A stretch of 64,000 nt of DNA, taken from contig CAYSCH010000001.1 in NCBI GenBank assembly GCA_964429355.1, forward strand, positions 1 to 64,000. The letters run 5' to 3'. The notes under the pieces are model-generated. The model saw only the letters and a list, made by a program, of their open reading frames with translations. It had not been told where the DNA came from and did not search any database. The stretch's first letter is position 1; each line of letters begins with the position of its first letter. Positions 48,042 through 57,094 of the stretch are shown piece after piece. The DNA comes from JAAYAY01 sp964429355. Its GTDB lineage: Bacteria > Planctomycetota > Planctomycetia > Pirellulales > Thermoguttaceae. The position numbers were made by a program, and so were the translations under genes.

Positions 48042-50504
48042 TCAACGGCGAAGCGAGAGCAGCTCATCGATCATTTCCTGAGCGGTTGTGATCACTCGCG
48101 TGTTTCCGCGGTACATGGTGGACGCAAGGATCAGGTCGATGAGGTTGGCCCCGATGTCGGTATTGGACAATTCGAGGGCCCCTGCAACGATACTCCCGGT
48201 ACCCTGCTCACCCGGGTCCCCTTCCACGGGCAGGCCCGAGTTGACGCCCTCGGCATAAAGGTTCTCGCCCTGTTGTTCCAGGCCCGAGGGGTTCGAAAAC
48301 CGGGCGAGGCGGATCTGGCCCAGGTCGCGGGTGACGCCGTTGGAAAACACGCCCTTGATCACGCCGTCTTCGCCCACAATGAAACTCGTGAGCACACCGG
48401 GCGCGGAGCCGTCCTGCCGCGAAACCGCCACCGTGCTTCTCTCCGCCGCCAGGCCCGACATGTTTGAGAAATCCAGATCGAACTCGAGGGGAGACGCACT
48501 GGAAACGTGGCGGCGTTCGATCGATACCGTCGCTTCGCTCACCGAGATCACGTTTCCCTCCCCGTCGAAGGTGACGCGGCCCGTTCCCACGGAAATCTCG
48601 GTGCCGGTTGTGGGATCGTTGTCGGACGAGTCGGCAAACCAGCGATAGGTCGTCGCGGTGCTGTTTCGTTCCTCCAGAACGCACGTCAATCGCACGCTGA
48701 GCGGNNNNNNNNNNATGCCCAACGAGTCGTAGACGAGAAAGTCGGTCACGGCGCTTTCACCGATCGCTGCCTGGCTGACGCCCCACGGAAGATCGACATT
48801 CTCCGTCGTCGTGCCGGTCGTCAGCAGCATGCCCGATAACCCGATATCGATGGAATTGTCGACCCCGTTGTTGCCGGTCATGACGATCCGGCCCCCGACG
48901 ACCTTTCCGCCCGCAGGGATCGTTCCCCCGGTTACCGCGTCTTCCGAACCGGGAATCGGAAACGTCGGATCTGCCGCGGCCGACTGGATGCCCATCGAGG
49001 CATCCATGAAGTCGATCAAGTTCTGGACGGTCGTCGCATCGGTGATTTCGAGTTCCTTCGTGGCGAGGGAACGTCCGCCCTTCTTGCCGGTAAACTCGAG
49101 AGTCCCTTCCTGGAACACCTGATTGTAGACCGAGCCGTCGCGGCTCAGCACGTCGATCAGCCGCGTGGAAGCCATGATCTTGGGGCCGTCGAGATCGATC
49201 GCCGGGTTCGTCGAAATCTGGGCATCGGTGAAATTGTCGACGAAGAACTCGCCTGCGTCCATGTTCGGAATTTCTGCCACCAGATGAAAACTAGTCGAGT
49301 CGGTCGACAGGCTCCGGTAGATCCGCCTGGTTCGCCATTCCGTGGTTGCAATGTCGGCCGTGGGCAGTCCGTCGAGAGTAATCCTTCCATTCGTTACGTT
49401 GATCGACGTCGACATCTCACCCGGGCGGCTTTCCGTCCCGGAGGCCGACACGTAAGTCACATAGTACGTGTAGTTGCCGCTGATCAGAGTGTCGTCGAGC
49501 TCGGGATTCGCGGCCGCCGCGGCATCCGACAGCCTATCGGTATACGTGGTCGTGCCGACCCCCACCTGCCCCACGTAGTTGAAGGTATCGAGTGGATTGG
49601 AAGTGTTGCAGCGGTAAATTCGAAGATGGGTGTAGGAGTCGGTGGGAGGCAAGGTGGGCAGGTTGGTCAGACTGATCGCGTCTTGGTTGTTGGCTACCGT
49701 CTGCGAGAACGTGTCGGAGGCGCGGCTCTCCGTGTTGAAGCTGGTTCCAAGGTCGTAATCGTCCGCCCAGACCAGCCGGTATTCGTAGGTATCGCCTGCC
49801 ACGAAGGTGGTTGGCGGCACAGAGGCAACACTTGCCGTCCCCACCGTGAGAACCGACGGCTGGATGGCAGCCGACACCGTTCCGCTGTCGTCCGGTGCGG
49901 TGTAGGTGCCGTCGCCGAGAATCGACGTCTGGATCTGCTGGGCTCGGGTCGCCAGATCTCCCGTCGGCGTCAGGGTGCCCTCGAGGAAGACGTTCGCGGT
50001 CGGCTGCGCCACCGCTGCCGCTCCCAACGGAATCTCGATCGGCACGAGCGTCGTCCGCTGGATCTGAAAATTGTCGTCAACGCCGAATCCCAACAGGCGA
50101 TTGCCGGTGATGGTGACCATCTCGTTCTGCGAGTTGAACTCGAAAATGCCGTTGCGTGTGTAAAGCGTTTGTCCCTGGCCACCTTCCACGATGAAGAACC
50201 CATCCCCCTGGATGGCCAGATCGGTCGCGTTGGAACTGATCTCGAGCGTGCCCTGGCTGAAATTGGGCGAAATGGCGGAGACCATCGTTCCCAGCCCGAC
50301 CTGCCTCGGGTTCGTACCACCGCTCGACTCGGTCGGTTGAGATCCGAGCGACAACGTCTGCAGGAACTGGGTGGAGAAGGAGGCCGACGATGCCTTGAAC
50401 CCAACCGTGTTCGAGTTCGCCAGGTTGTTGCCGACCACGTCGATCGTGGTTTCGGAAGCCGTCAGACCCGTGAGAGCCGTGCTGAGTGCAGATGCGAGAC
50501 CCAT
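48042..50504 (-). CDS. flgE: Flagellar hook protein FlgE with large insert
   Basis: 820 aa, much longer than the usual 400. N-terminal rod-type helix (SALSTALTGLTASETTIDVVG, NNLANSNTVGFK) and C-terminal helix (NLIDLILASTMYRGNTRVI) form the conserved D0/D1 core. The variable outer region has two related Fn3-like units (about 239-330 and 343-432), each a beta-sandwich pattern ending in LRIYRC / RRIYRSL and a T-D/D-N tail. An assembly gap (48705-48714) falls at DSLG...PLSV; family sequences suggest only about one residue is truly missing. ATG 50504. Confidence 0.9.
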   Translation of the reverse strand: MGLASALSTALTGLTASETTIDVVGNNLANSNTVGFKASSASFSTQFLQTLSLGSQPTESSGGTNPRQVGLGTMVSAISPNFSQGTLEISSNATDLAIQGDGFFIVEGGQGQTLYTRNGIFEFNSQNEMVTITGNRLLGFGVDDNFQIQRTTLVPIEIPLGAAAVAQPTANVFLEGTLTPTGDLATRAQQIQTSILGDGTYTAPDDSGTVSAAIQPSVLTVGTASVASVPPTTFVAGDTYEYRLVWADDYDLGTSFNTESRASDTFSQTVANNQDAISLTNLPTLPPTDSYTHLRIYRCNTSNPLDTFNYVGQVGVGTTTYTDRLSDAAAAANPELDDTLISGNYTYYVTYVSASGTESRPGEMSTSINVTNGRITLDGLPTADIATTEWRTRRIYRSLSTDSTSFHLVAEIPNMDAGEFFVDNFTDAQISTNPAIDLDGPKIMASTRLIDVLSRDGSVYNQVFQEGTLEFTGKKGGRSLATKELEITDATTVQNLIDFMDASMGIQSAAADPTFPIPGSEDAVTGGTIPAGGKVVGGRIVMTGNNGVDNSIDIGLSGMLLTTGTTTENVDLPWGVSQAAIGESAVTDFLVYDSLGXXXXPLSVRLTCVLEERNSTATTYRWFADSSDNDPTTGTEISVGTGRVTFDGEGNVISVSEATVSIERRHVSSASPLEFDLDFSNMSGLAAERSTVAVSRQDGSAPGVLTSFIVGEDGVIKGVFSNGVTRDLGQIRLARFSNPSGLEQQGENLYAEGVNSGLPVEGDPGEQGTGSIVAGALELSNTDIGANLIDLILASTMYRGNTRVITTAQEMIDELLSLRR
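48705..48714. other. Assembly gap (10 N) inside flgE
   Basis: Reading frame is open and equal on both sides. Flanks read DSLG-AT? and CCG-CTC, which would give the common DSLGIPLSV with a single missing base, so the placeholder overstates the gap. Confidence 0.95.
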
Positions 50505-50618
50505 ATCGTGATTCCTTTGAGATGTGCCGGCGTCGGCACCCCTTGGTTCTTACTGTTCACTGGAAGATGCAAGACTTCGAGGCGAGTCCTTTTCGCGAGA
50601 ATGCTTGCCGGTCTTCAC

Positions 50619-51161
50619 TCACGCTTCCGTGGTATCGTCGTCGGATTGATCCACCGTTTGAGAATCTGTCTCGTCCGTTTGCTTGCTGGTAGCGTCCGCC
50701 GTCTCTTCCGTTTCTGCGGTCTCTTCCGTGGAACTGATCAGGGCCGGATCGATGATCTGGAGGACGTTTTTGAGCGATATGTAACTGCCCGACACGAGGA
50801 GCGACGGCTCGCCATCGTCCACCTGAACGGCGTCCACTTGTCCAATGATCTTCTGCGAATCGTTGTTCAGCCCCTCCACGAGTTTCCCGATCAGGCTCCC
50901 AGCCGTTGCCATGTTCTGGCCAAGCAGCACCCCTTCGAGGGTTTCCGTGAGCTTGTCGTTGGAGGCGATTTCGCGAATCTGGTTGAATTGGTTGAGCATG
51001 TCGGTGGTGTCTGTCGGATTCATCGGATCCTGATTCTGGAGTTCCGCAATGATCAACTCGAGAAAATCCTCTGTGCCGAGTTTCGAGAACGCGTCGGAAT
51101 CGGAGGAGGAGGTTCTTGGACTCGTCGTATTGTAGGTGGATACGGAGGATGTGGACGGCAT
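50619..51161 (-). CDS. flgD: Flagellar hook capping protein FlgD
   Basis: 180 aa scaffold for hook assembly. The conserved N-terminal segment FLELIIAELQNQDPMNPTDT and NQFNQIREIASND is clear, then a short C-terminal domain ending in an acidic, Thr-rich tail. ATG 51161 has AAGGA upstream; the frame continues to 51515 inside fliK but without homology. 115 bases before flgE. Confidence 0.92.
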   Translation of the reverse strand: MPSTSSVSTYNTTSPRTSSSDSDAFSKLGTEDFLELIIAELQNQDPMNPTDTTDMLNQFNQIREIASNDKLTETLEGVLLGQNMATAGSLIGKLVEGLNNDSQKIIGQVDAVQVDDGEPSLLVSGSYISLKNVLQIIDPALISSTEETAETEETADATSKQTDETDSQTVDQSDDDTTEA

Positions 51162-51207
51162 GATATCGTTTCCTTGTTCTACCGGGCTGGTTTGTAGCGG
51201 CTGTCGA

Positions 51208-52800
51208 TCAGATAAAGACATCCAGTCGGCCGTCGACGCTGAGTTTCGCCGTGTTGTGAAGGTCCACAGAATCGGTTGCCACCGCGATGCTCTCGTTTCG
51301 CGAATCCGCACCTCGATCGTTCTGGCCGAACGATCGGTCGCTGCCGTCGGAACGCTCGGACAACCCGCCCTGGGACTGATCGGCAACCCCAACGTCGAAT
51401 CGCTCCACCTTGATTCCCTGGTCGGCGAGACGCTCCCGAAGGAGAGGCAGGTTCTCGACCAGCAAACCCTGGGCGGTGGTTGTTTCGGCCTCCACGCGCG
51501 CACTGAGCGCACCATTCTTCACGGATATTTCAATTCGCAGTGAACCGAGTTCGGCCGGATGGAGCTTCAAACGCACGGTGGCATCGCTTCTCTGCCCGAG
51601 AGCTGAGAACGCATTGGCCACGCGCTGGACAAACTTCGCGGAGTCCACCCCCTGGGAGGCCTCCTTTCCGGGACTTCNNNNNNNNNNCTGGCTCAGGGCG
51701 GAGTTCGCAGTCGCCGTGCCGGCCGTCACCCCCTCGACCGGACCGCTTGCGTGGGGCGAACTGGTGGTCGTACCGGGATCGGCAGTCGGCGCCGTCTCTG
51801 CAACCAGGGCGGATGAATCTTCGATCGTCTCCACCCGGGGTTGCTCGATCGGAGGGCTGGGGGCATTCTCCAGCGCCGGCTGAATATCGCCTTGCGCCGC
51901 TTGGCCACCCGCCTTTGAGACCGCCTCGACAAGATGTTTCTTCTCGCGTTTTCCCGATTTTTGCTTCTCCGGATTTTCGACGGACGGAAGCTCCGCACCG
52001 ACACCTGTTTCGTTGGATGGTTGCGGCTTTTCCGTGCCCTCGGCAACCAGTTCCTGCGATTTGCTTTCGATTTGCCTGCCGGCGGCCGACTTCTTCTCCG
52101 CCTCGGAATCCCCCTCTTCGCTGGTTTGGTCTTCGACCTGCGAGACAGCCCTTTCGGCTGTCGACTCCGCCGTCTTGGCAGCCGTGTCGATTTCCGGCTC
52201 GGAGGCTGTCTGCTCAGGCGGTACGTTCACCGCCCCGGCAGCGCCGGTCTGTGTGCCAGAGACCTTGGCGCCAGGCAAAGTCCCTTCGGCATCGACGGAC
52301 GCCGATTCCAGGGCCTCTCCCTGGGTCGGTTCTTTCACGGTTTCGTCCACCACGGCGGGAACAATCCCGGAGACAATTGCCGCTGCCTCGCCTGCCGGCA
52401 GTTCGTCAACCTCCTCGGCCTCTTCGGTATCGCCGGTTTCCGCCTGCTCTCCGGCCGCAACCTGGTCGTTCGCGTCGTCGCAGCCCGACTCGGACCTCTC
52501 GCTTTCCTCGCTTGAACTAATCTCTTTCTCAGCGGCCGGCGCAGCGTCGCGCTCGTCCGAACGCACTTCGTCCGTGGGACCGTCCTTCTGCTTGCCCGCT
52601 TCGGCCTCCGTTTGCGGTTTCGTCGACGAGCGAGCAGATTGCGTTTCGGCAGCCGGCTGAGGATCGGGTCGGGTCGCCTGGCGGAGTGTTTCATCGAACA
52701 CACCGAACAACGACGTATCGAGGCCGGATTTCTGGGCGGTCGGGATAGCAGCGTCGAACGGCAGGCAGGCTGTCGACATTCCGGCAGTGAGTCTTCCCAT
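51208..52800 (-). CDS. fliK: Flagellar hook-length control protein FliK
   Basis: 530 aa. The N-terminal two thirds are disordered, Glu/Ala/Ser-rich, as expected of the molecular ruler. The C-terminal switch domain contains VRLKLHPAELGSLRIEISV and LLVENLPLLRERLADQGIKV, the Flg_hook domain that acts on FlhB. An assembly gap (51678-51687) lies in the linker. Start ATG 52800, 11 bases after the MotE-like gene. Assignment rests on the C-terminal domain and position. Confidence 0.88.
   Translation of the reverse strand: MGRLTAGMSTACLPFDAAIPTAQKSGLDTSLFGVFDETLRQATRPDPQPAAETQSARSSTKPQTEAEAGKQKDGPTDEVRSDERDAAPAAEKEISSSEESERSESGCDDANDQVAAGEQAETGDTEEAEEVDELPAGEAAAIVSGIVPAVVDETVKEPTQGEALESASVDAEGTLPGAKVSGTQTGAAGAVNVPPEQTASEPEIDTAAKTAESTAERAVSQVEDQTSEEGDSEAEKKSAAGRQIESKSQELVAEGTEKPQPSNETGVGAELPSVENPEKQKSGKREKKHLVEAVSKAGGQAAQGDIQPALENAPSPPIEQPRVETIEDSSALVAETAPTADPGTTTSSPHASGPVEGVTAGTATANSALSQXXXXSPGKEASQGVDSAKFVQRVANAFSALGQRSDATVRLKLHPAELGSLRIEISVKNGALSARVEAETTTAQGLLVENLPLLRERLADQGIKVERFDVGVADQSQGGLSERSDGSDRSFGQNDRGADSRNESIAVATDSVDLHNTAKLSVDGRLDVFI
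51678..51687. other. Assembly gap (10 N) inside fliK
   Basis: Third placeholder gap of ten N. The fliK frame is open and in phase across it. It falls in the repetitive low-complexity linker, where a collapsed or lost repeat is plausible. Confidence 0.95.
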
Positions 52801-52811
52801 GGCGTGTCTTT

Positions 52812-53513
52812 CTATTTTGTCCCCAGGTTCTCCGGATCCACCTTCTGAGATACTTCTTTGGCGATGGCTGTCTTGGGATGTCCCTGGCGTATGAGCCGGA
52901 GCACTTCGGCAATCTTGTCGATTTCGTCGGCGGTCTGGAATTCGCCGAGGATGCCGGCCCTGCGCCGTTCGTCCATTCCGGTCAAGAGGATCACAACCTC
53001 CTCGGTTTCCTGCTTTTCGAGCATTTCGAGCAGGAATAGCTTGGCCTGCTCGGGTTCGAGGGTCTGGAGCGTGGTGGCAACGGCGGTACGCCCCTCGGCC
53101 TCCGCTCCTTCCTGCAGCCCGGCCAGTTGTGCCCGGAAATCCTTGATGAGTCTCTCATAGGCCGCTTGCTGCTCGACCACGCGTTTGACTTCGATGCGTA
53201 ATTGTTGGTTGCCGTTCTGGAGGGCCATTTCGCGCATCGTCAGGTCGCGATCCTTCGCGAGCCGAGCGTCGATGATCTGCTGCATCGACGGCTGCTCCGC
53301 CGACGATCCTCCTTCCTTCGCTTCGTCATCGGCCTGGGCCTCGGCCTGGAACAGGTCGAGCCCCTGGGCGATGGCCAGGATCTGCACAAGTCGCCCCTGG
53401 TCCATGTGCCAGGTGTTCCAGAGATAGCAGACCATGATCACCGTGGCCATCATGGTGGCCGCCGAAAGATAGACAACGAGATTGATGGTTCCTCCGAGCA
53501 GGCGTGCGATCAT
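52812..53513 (-). CDS. MotE-like flagellar membrane chaperone
   Basis: 233 aa. One N-terminal membrane helix (VVYLSAATMMATVIMVCYLW), a long coiled coil (about 65-150) and a C-terminal helical domain resembling the MgtE N-terminal fold (LEPEQAKLFLLEMLEKQETEEVV ... LLTGMDERRRAGILGEF). This is the MotE arrangement; MotE in other bacteria chaperones stator protein. It overlaps fliJ by 4 bases (start ATG at 53513), indicating coupling. Confidence 0.7.
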   Translation of the reverse strand: MIARLLGGTINLVVYLSAATMMATVIMVCYLWNTWHMDQGRLVQILAIAQGLDLFQAEAQADDEAKEGGSSAEQPSMQQIIDARLAKDRDLTMREMALQNGNQQLRIEVKRVVEQQAAYERLIKDFRAQLAGLQEGAEAEGRTAVATTLQTLEPEQAKLFLLEMLEKQETEEVVILLTGMDERRRAGILGEFQTADEIDKIAEVLRLIRQGHPKTAIAKEVSQKVDPENLGTK

Positions 53514-53965
53514 GGCTCAACCTCCTCCAGGCAGCCAATCCGCCCGGCGACTTCGTCGAGTTCCTTGATTTCGCGGATCCGTTCCTTTTCGCGATGCTGT
53601 TCGATCTGGCGATCGCGGAGCAGTTCGAGGACACGGACGGCACGGTTTGCCGCAACGAGGGCCTCGCGGCGCCGATCAATTTCGGCGCGGACGGCGTCGA
53701 CCTTGTCCTTCAGGTCGCGTTGCTCGGCACGGAGGGTCACCTCGTAGCGGCGAGCGCTGAGGAGCCGATCGAGGTTCAGCTCCCCGGGACCGGAGACTTC
53801 GCGGCAGACTTGCATCAGGGCGGCAAGCTCATCCCCTACGCGCCGGCTCTGATCGAGCAGGGTTTCTTCGGCGCGGTAGGCCTCGGCCAACTGGCTGCGG
53901 CGCTGGTCGCGAGCGGACTCGCGCAGTCGCAGGAGAGTTGCCAGTCGGAACTTGAACTTGCTCAT
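53510..53965 (-). CDS. fliJ: Flagellar export chaperone FliJ
   Basis: 151-aa all-helical coiled-coil protein (KFRLATLLRLRESARDQRR, then heptads to the end). FliJ couples the FliI ATPase to FlhA. It starts 3 bases after fliI and overlaps the MotE-like gene by 4 bases. Confidence 0.88.
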   Translation of the reverse strand: MSKFKFRLATLLRLRESARDQRRSQLAEAYRAEETLLDQSRRVGDELAALMQVCREVSGPGELNLDRLLSARRYEVTLRAEQRDLKDKVDAVRAEIDRRREALVAANRAVRVLELLRDRQIEQHREKERIREIKELDEVAGRIGCLEEVEP

Positions 53966-53968
53966 AGC

Positions 53969-55336
53969 CTATCGTGCCCGGGTCGTATCAGGATTCTTGC
54001 TAAGGTCGTTCTTTGGCGTTTGGGGAACCGATTTCTGCGAAGCGGTTCGCTGGAATTGGAGGAGGATCTCCCTTGCCTGCTCGTGGCTGGAGCGCTCTTC
54101 GACTTGCTGCCGCAGGAAGGCGTTGATCTCCTGCTGCATGTCGACGGCCAGGTCGACGACCGGGTTTGCCCCTTTGCGATAGGCGCCGATCGAGATCAAG
54201 TCCTCATGGTCGCGGTAGGCAGCCATCAGTTCTCGCATCATCCCGGCGGCCTGCCGATGCTCCTTCGTGGCGACTTCGGGCATCAGCCGGCTGAGGCTCT
54301 CGAGGACATCGACGGCCGGATAGTGGTTCTTGGCGGCGATTCTTCGCGAGAGCCAGATGTGTCCGTCCAGCAGGCCCCGCACGGCGTCGGCGATGGGTTC
54401 ATTGGGGTCGTCGCCCTCGACGAGCACCGTGTAGAATGCGGTAATGCTCCCTTGCGGAGTCCGCCCAGCGCGTTCGACGAGACTGGGAAGGAGGGCAAAG
54501 ACCGACGGCGGGTATCCGCGAGTCGTGGGAGGCTCTCCTGCCGCCAGGCCGATCTCCCGCTGGGCCAGCGCGAAACGAGTGAGCGAGTCGATCAGGAGCA
54601 GGACGTCCTTGCCCTGGTCGCGGAAGTATTCGGCGACAGCCGTGGCCGTGGACGCAGCGTGAACACGAACCAGGGCGGGTTCATTGCTGGTGGCCACGAC
54701 CACGACGCTCTTCTTGCGTCCTTCGGGACCGAGGTCGCGTTCGATGAATTCGTTGACTTCGCGACCGCGTTCGCCGATCAGGCCGATGACGATGACGTCG
54801 GCGTCGGTGTAACGGGCCATCATGCCGAGCGAGACGCTCTTGCCCACGCCGCTTCCCGCGAAGATCCCGGCACGCTGCCCGCGGCCGCAGGTCATCAGCC
54901 CGTCGATCGACCGAATGCCGGTGGAGAGGGGCGTGTCGATGCGGGGCCGAGTGCACGGATGGGGGGCCTGGCGATTCAGCACGGTCCGATCAGGAAGGGA
55001 GGGCTGGGGCCGGCCGTCAATTGCGTTGCCGTGGGCGTCGATAAGCCGACCGAGCAATTCGTTTCCCACACGCAGCCAGCGGGAAGTGAGTTTGCGGCGC
55101 ACGCGATTGCCGTGGCGAATTCCCGACAGATCCGAGAAAGCGTAAAGGAGCGTCGTCCGGTCGCGAAATCCGATGACCTCGGCATCGATCGGTTCGCCGG
55201 TCTCGCGCTCGATCTGCGCGAGCGAGCCGACGGGAGCCGGAAATCCGTCGGCTGAAACGGTCATCCCGATCGTTCGCGATACGGTGCCCGTCAGTTTCGC
55301 GGGCATGATGTGCATGACTTGCTCGACTAAGTCCAT
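53969..55336 (-). CDS. fliI: Flagellum-specific ATPase FliI
   Basis: 455 aa export ATPase. Walker A AGSGVGKSVSLGMMAR, DVIVIGLIGERGREV, Walker B VLLLIDSLTRFALAQREIG, and the family motif RGYPPSVFALLPSLVERAG. Follows fliH by 14 bases. ATG 55336. Confidence 0.97.
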   Translation of the reverse strand: MDLVEQVMHIMPAKLTGTVSRTIGMTVSADGFPAPVGSLAQIERETGEPIDAEVIGFRDRTTLLYAFSDLSGIRHGNRVRRKLTSRWLRVGNELLGRLIDAHGNAIDGRPQPSLPDRTVLNRQAPHPCTRPRIDTPLSTGIRSIDGLMTCGRGQRAGIFAGSGVGKSVSLGMMARYTDADVIVIGLIGERGREVNEFIERDLGPEGRKKSVVVVATSNEPALVRVHAASTATAVAEYFRDQGKDVLLLIDSLTRFALAQREIGLAAGEPPTTRGYPPSVFALLPSLVERAGRTPQGSITAFYTVLVEGDDPNEPIADAVRGLLDGHIWLSRRIAAKNHYPAVDVLESLSRLMPEVATKEHRQAAGMMRELMAAYRDHEDLISIGAYRKGANPVVDLAVDMQQEINAFLRQQVEERSSHEQAREILLQFQRTASQKSVPQTPKNDLSKNPDTTRAR

Positions 55337-55350
55337 CGATTCCGTGGATC

Positions 55351-56013
55351 CTACGTGAGTTCTTCTTCAATCCGCTTGAGCTGGGTTTCGATCTGCTGAT
55401 CGATGCTGCCAAAAGACGTTTCGACCCGGCATCCACCAGGCGAGATTGCCGGATCGGCCACCAGGTCACAGGCTCCCAGCCCGGCCATCCCGGCGATCAG
55501 AGCATCGGCCTTCGGCCGCAATGTTTCGTGATCCTTGGGGTTCAACAGCACGCGTACGGTGGAGCTGCCGGCCGCCAATTCGAGCGACTCCCGGACGAGG
55601 TCCAGTGAAATCTCGGGCTGGGCATCGATTTCCCGGCGAACGATCTTTTCGGCAATGGCCGTGGCCAGTCGTACGGCGCTGCGCTCCCAATGGGTCAACC
55701 AGGCCTGCTTGGCATGCTGGATTTCCTGGATCGTGGAGGCCAGGGCCGGCAACAAGGTAGCGAGCTGTTCGCCGAGCTTTTTTTCCACGTGGCGTTGAAC
55801 GTCGCGCTGACCGTCGGCGTAGCCCTTCTTGCGGGAGTCCTCCTCGATCTTCTTCCGTGCCTGCTCGGCCTGTTGTTGCGCCCGGCTGACAACCTGGCTG
55901 GCCTGCTGGCGCACACCGTCGAGGTAGACGCTGGCTTTGACGGCCATGTCGTCAAAGTTGAACGCCACAGGCTGGATGCCGCGGGCTCGATCGGTCGACT
56001 TGATGATGGACAT
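55351..56013 (-). CDS. fliH: Flagellar export stalk protein FliH
   Basis: 220 aa. Coiled coil rich in Gln/Arg/Lys (about 35-90), then the E-subunit-like domain (WERSAVRLATAIAEKIVRRE, SSTVRVLLNPKDHE, DPAISPGGCRVETSFGSID). It regulates FliI and delivers substrates. 24 bases after fliG. Confidence 0.9.
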   Translation of the reverse strand: MSIIKSTDRARGIQPVAFNFDDMAVKASVYLDGVRQQASQVVSRAQQQAEQARKKIEEDSRKKGYADGQRDVQRHVEKKLGEQLATLLPALASTIQEIQHAKQAWLTHWERSAVRLATAIAEKIVRREIDAQPEISLDLVRESLELAAGSSTVRVLLNPKDHETLRPKADALIAGMAGLGACDLVADPAISPGGCRVETSFGSIDQQIETQLKRIEEELT

Positions 56014-56037
56014 GGAAGATCCTGGCGGTCGTTCGGG

Positions 56038-57039
56038 TTACACTTCGCGAAGGAACTGGGCGTCAAGATGCGGATTGCGGCGGGATCGGCCAGCGGCGGA
56101 ACGGGGCGGCCGGACGCCGATCTTCTGGGCGACCAAACCGATCCGTTCCCGGGCGGCCTCCACGTCGCTGAGCCGAGTTGGCGCAGGATGGCTCAGTTCG
56201 TGGCGCAGGGCAGCCGCCCGCGACGCCGGTAGCGCCGCCGAGACACGATGGATCAGCGTGGGCGACGCACCGACCATTGCCAGCGACAACAGGCTTGACT
56301 CGACGGCGTCGAGCAGCTCCTGGAGATCGGCGTAGTCGATTCGTTCGAGATCGTCGAACTCCAGCCGTTCGGGCTGAAGCTGGGCGGCAAGCTGCTGGTC
56401 GTGCGACGTCAGATTGCGGTAGAGTTGGCTCTCGATTCTCCGGCCCGACGCGCTGAGTATGCCTTCGACCGCCGACAGGCCGGCGACCCGCTTCCGGGGG
56501 AGAGAGAACGTCTGCGACAGCCGGTCTCGCAACGAGGCCTCAATCTCGGCGAGAATCTCCGGATCCGTCTCCTCCAGGTCGACGAGACGGCGAAACACCT
56601 CGGGCTGGACCTGGGGCGCAAACTGGACCAGCACTTTTCCCGCAACCTCGGGGGGCAAGTGGGAAAGCACCAAGGCAATGGTCTGTGGTCTTTCCGTCGC
56701 CAGGATCCCGGCGAGCCCCTCGGGTGACATCTCGCCGCGCGCCTCGAACATTCGCTGGCGGCCGGTGGGCGGCAGGCGGGTTTCCGCCCGAGATGCAACC
56801 CGGGCGTAGACCACGTGGGAATCCGAATCTCGCGGCACGGGCCAGGGGCCGGCGTTGAGGAATTCGTCGATCACGCAGCGTTGTTCCTTGGGGTCAACGG
56901 GGTCCAGTTCCAGGATCGTCTGGCGAACCCGATCGGCGTCCTCCTCCGACATCTTCTCCAGGAGAAGGTCCGCCGACTGCCGATCCAGACAGGAAACCAG
57001 AATGGCCACCTTTCGCAGTCCCTCTTGTTCAGTACTCAT
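56038..57039 (-). CDS. fliG: Flagellar rotor protein FliG
   Basis: 333 aa rotor and switch component. N-terminal domain binding FliF (STEQEGLRKVAILVSCLDRQ), middle domain with the FliM-binding-type segment (ERPQTIALVLSHLPPEVAGK, EVFRRLVDLEETDPEILAEI) and a divergent C-terminal domain. The charged torque helix is weakly conserved (FDDLERIDYADLQELLDAVE). ATG 57039 with AGAGG upstream; the frame to 57114 overlaps fliF and lacks support. Confidence 0.93.
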   Translation of the reverse strand: MSTEQEGLRKVAILVSCLDRQSADLLLEKMSEEDADRVRQTILELDPVDPKEQRCVIDEFLNAGPWPVPRDSDSHVVYARVASRAETRLPPTGRQRMFEARGEMSPEGLAGILATERPQTIALVLSHLPPEVAGKVLVQFAPQVQPEVFRRLVDLEETDPEILAEIEASLRDRLSQTFSLPRKRVAGLSAVEGILSASGRRIESQLYRNLTSHDQQLAAQLQPERLEFDDLERIDYADLQELLDAVESSLLSLAMVGASPTLIHRVSAALPASRAAALRHELSHPAPTRLSDVEAARERIGLVAQKIGVRPPRSAAGRSRRNPHLDAQFLREV

Positions 57040-57094
57040 GGAACCTCTCGGCATGATCGTTTGCTGTCCGTTTCGCGGATACTCGTTCACCCCG

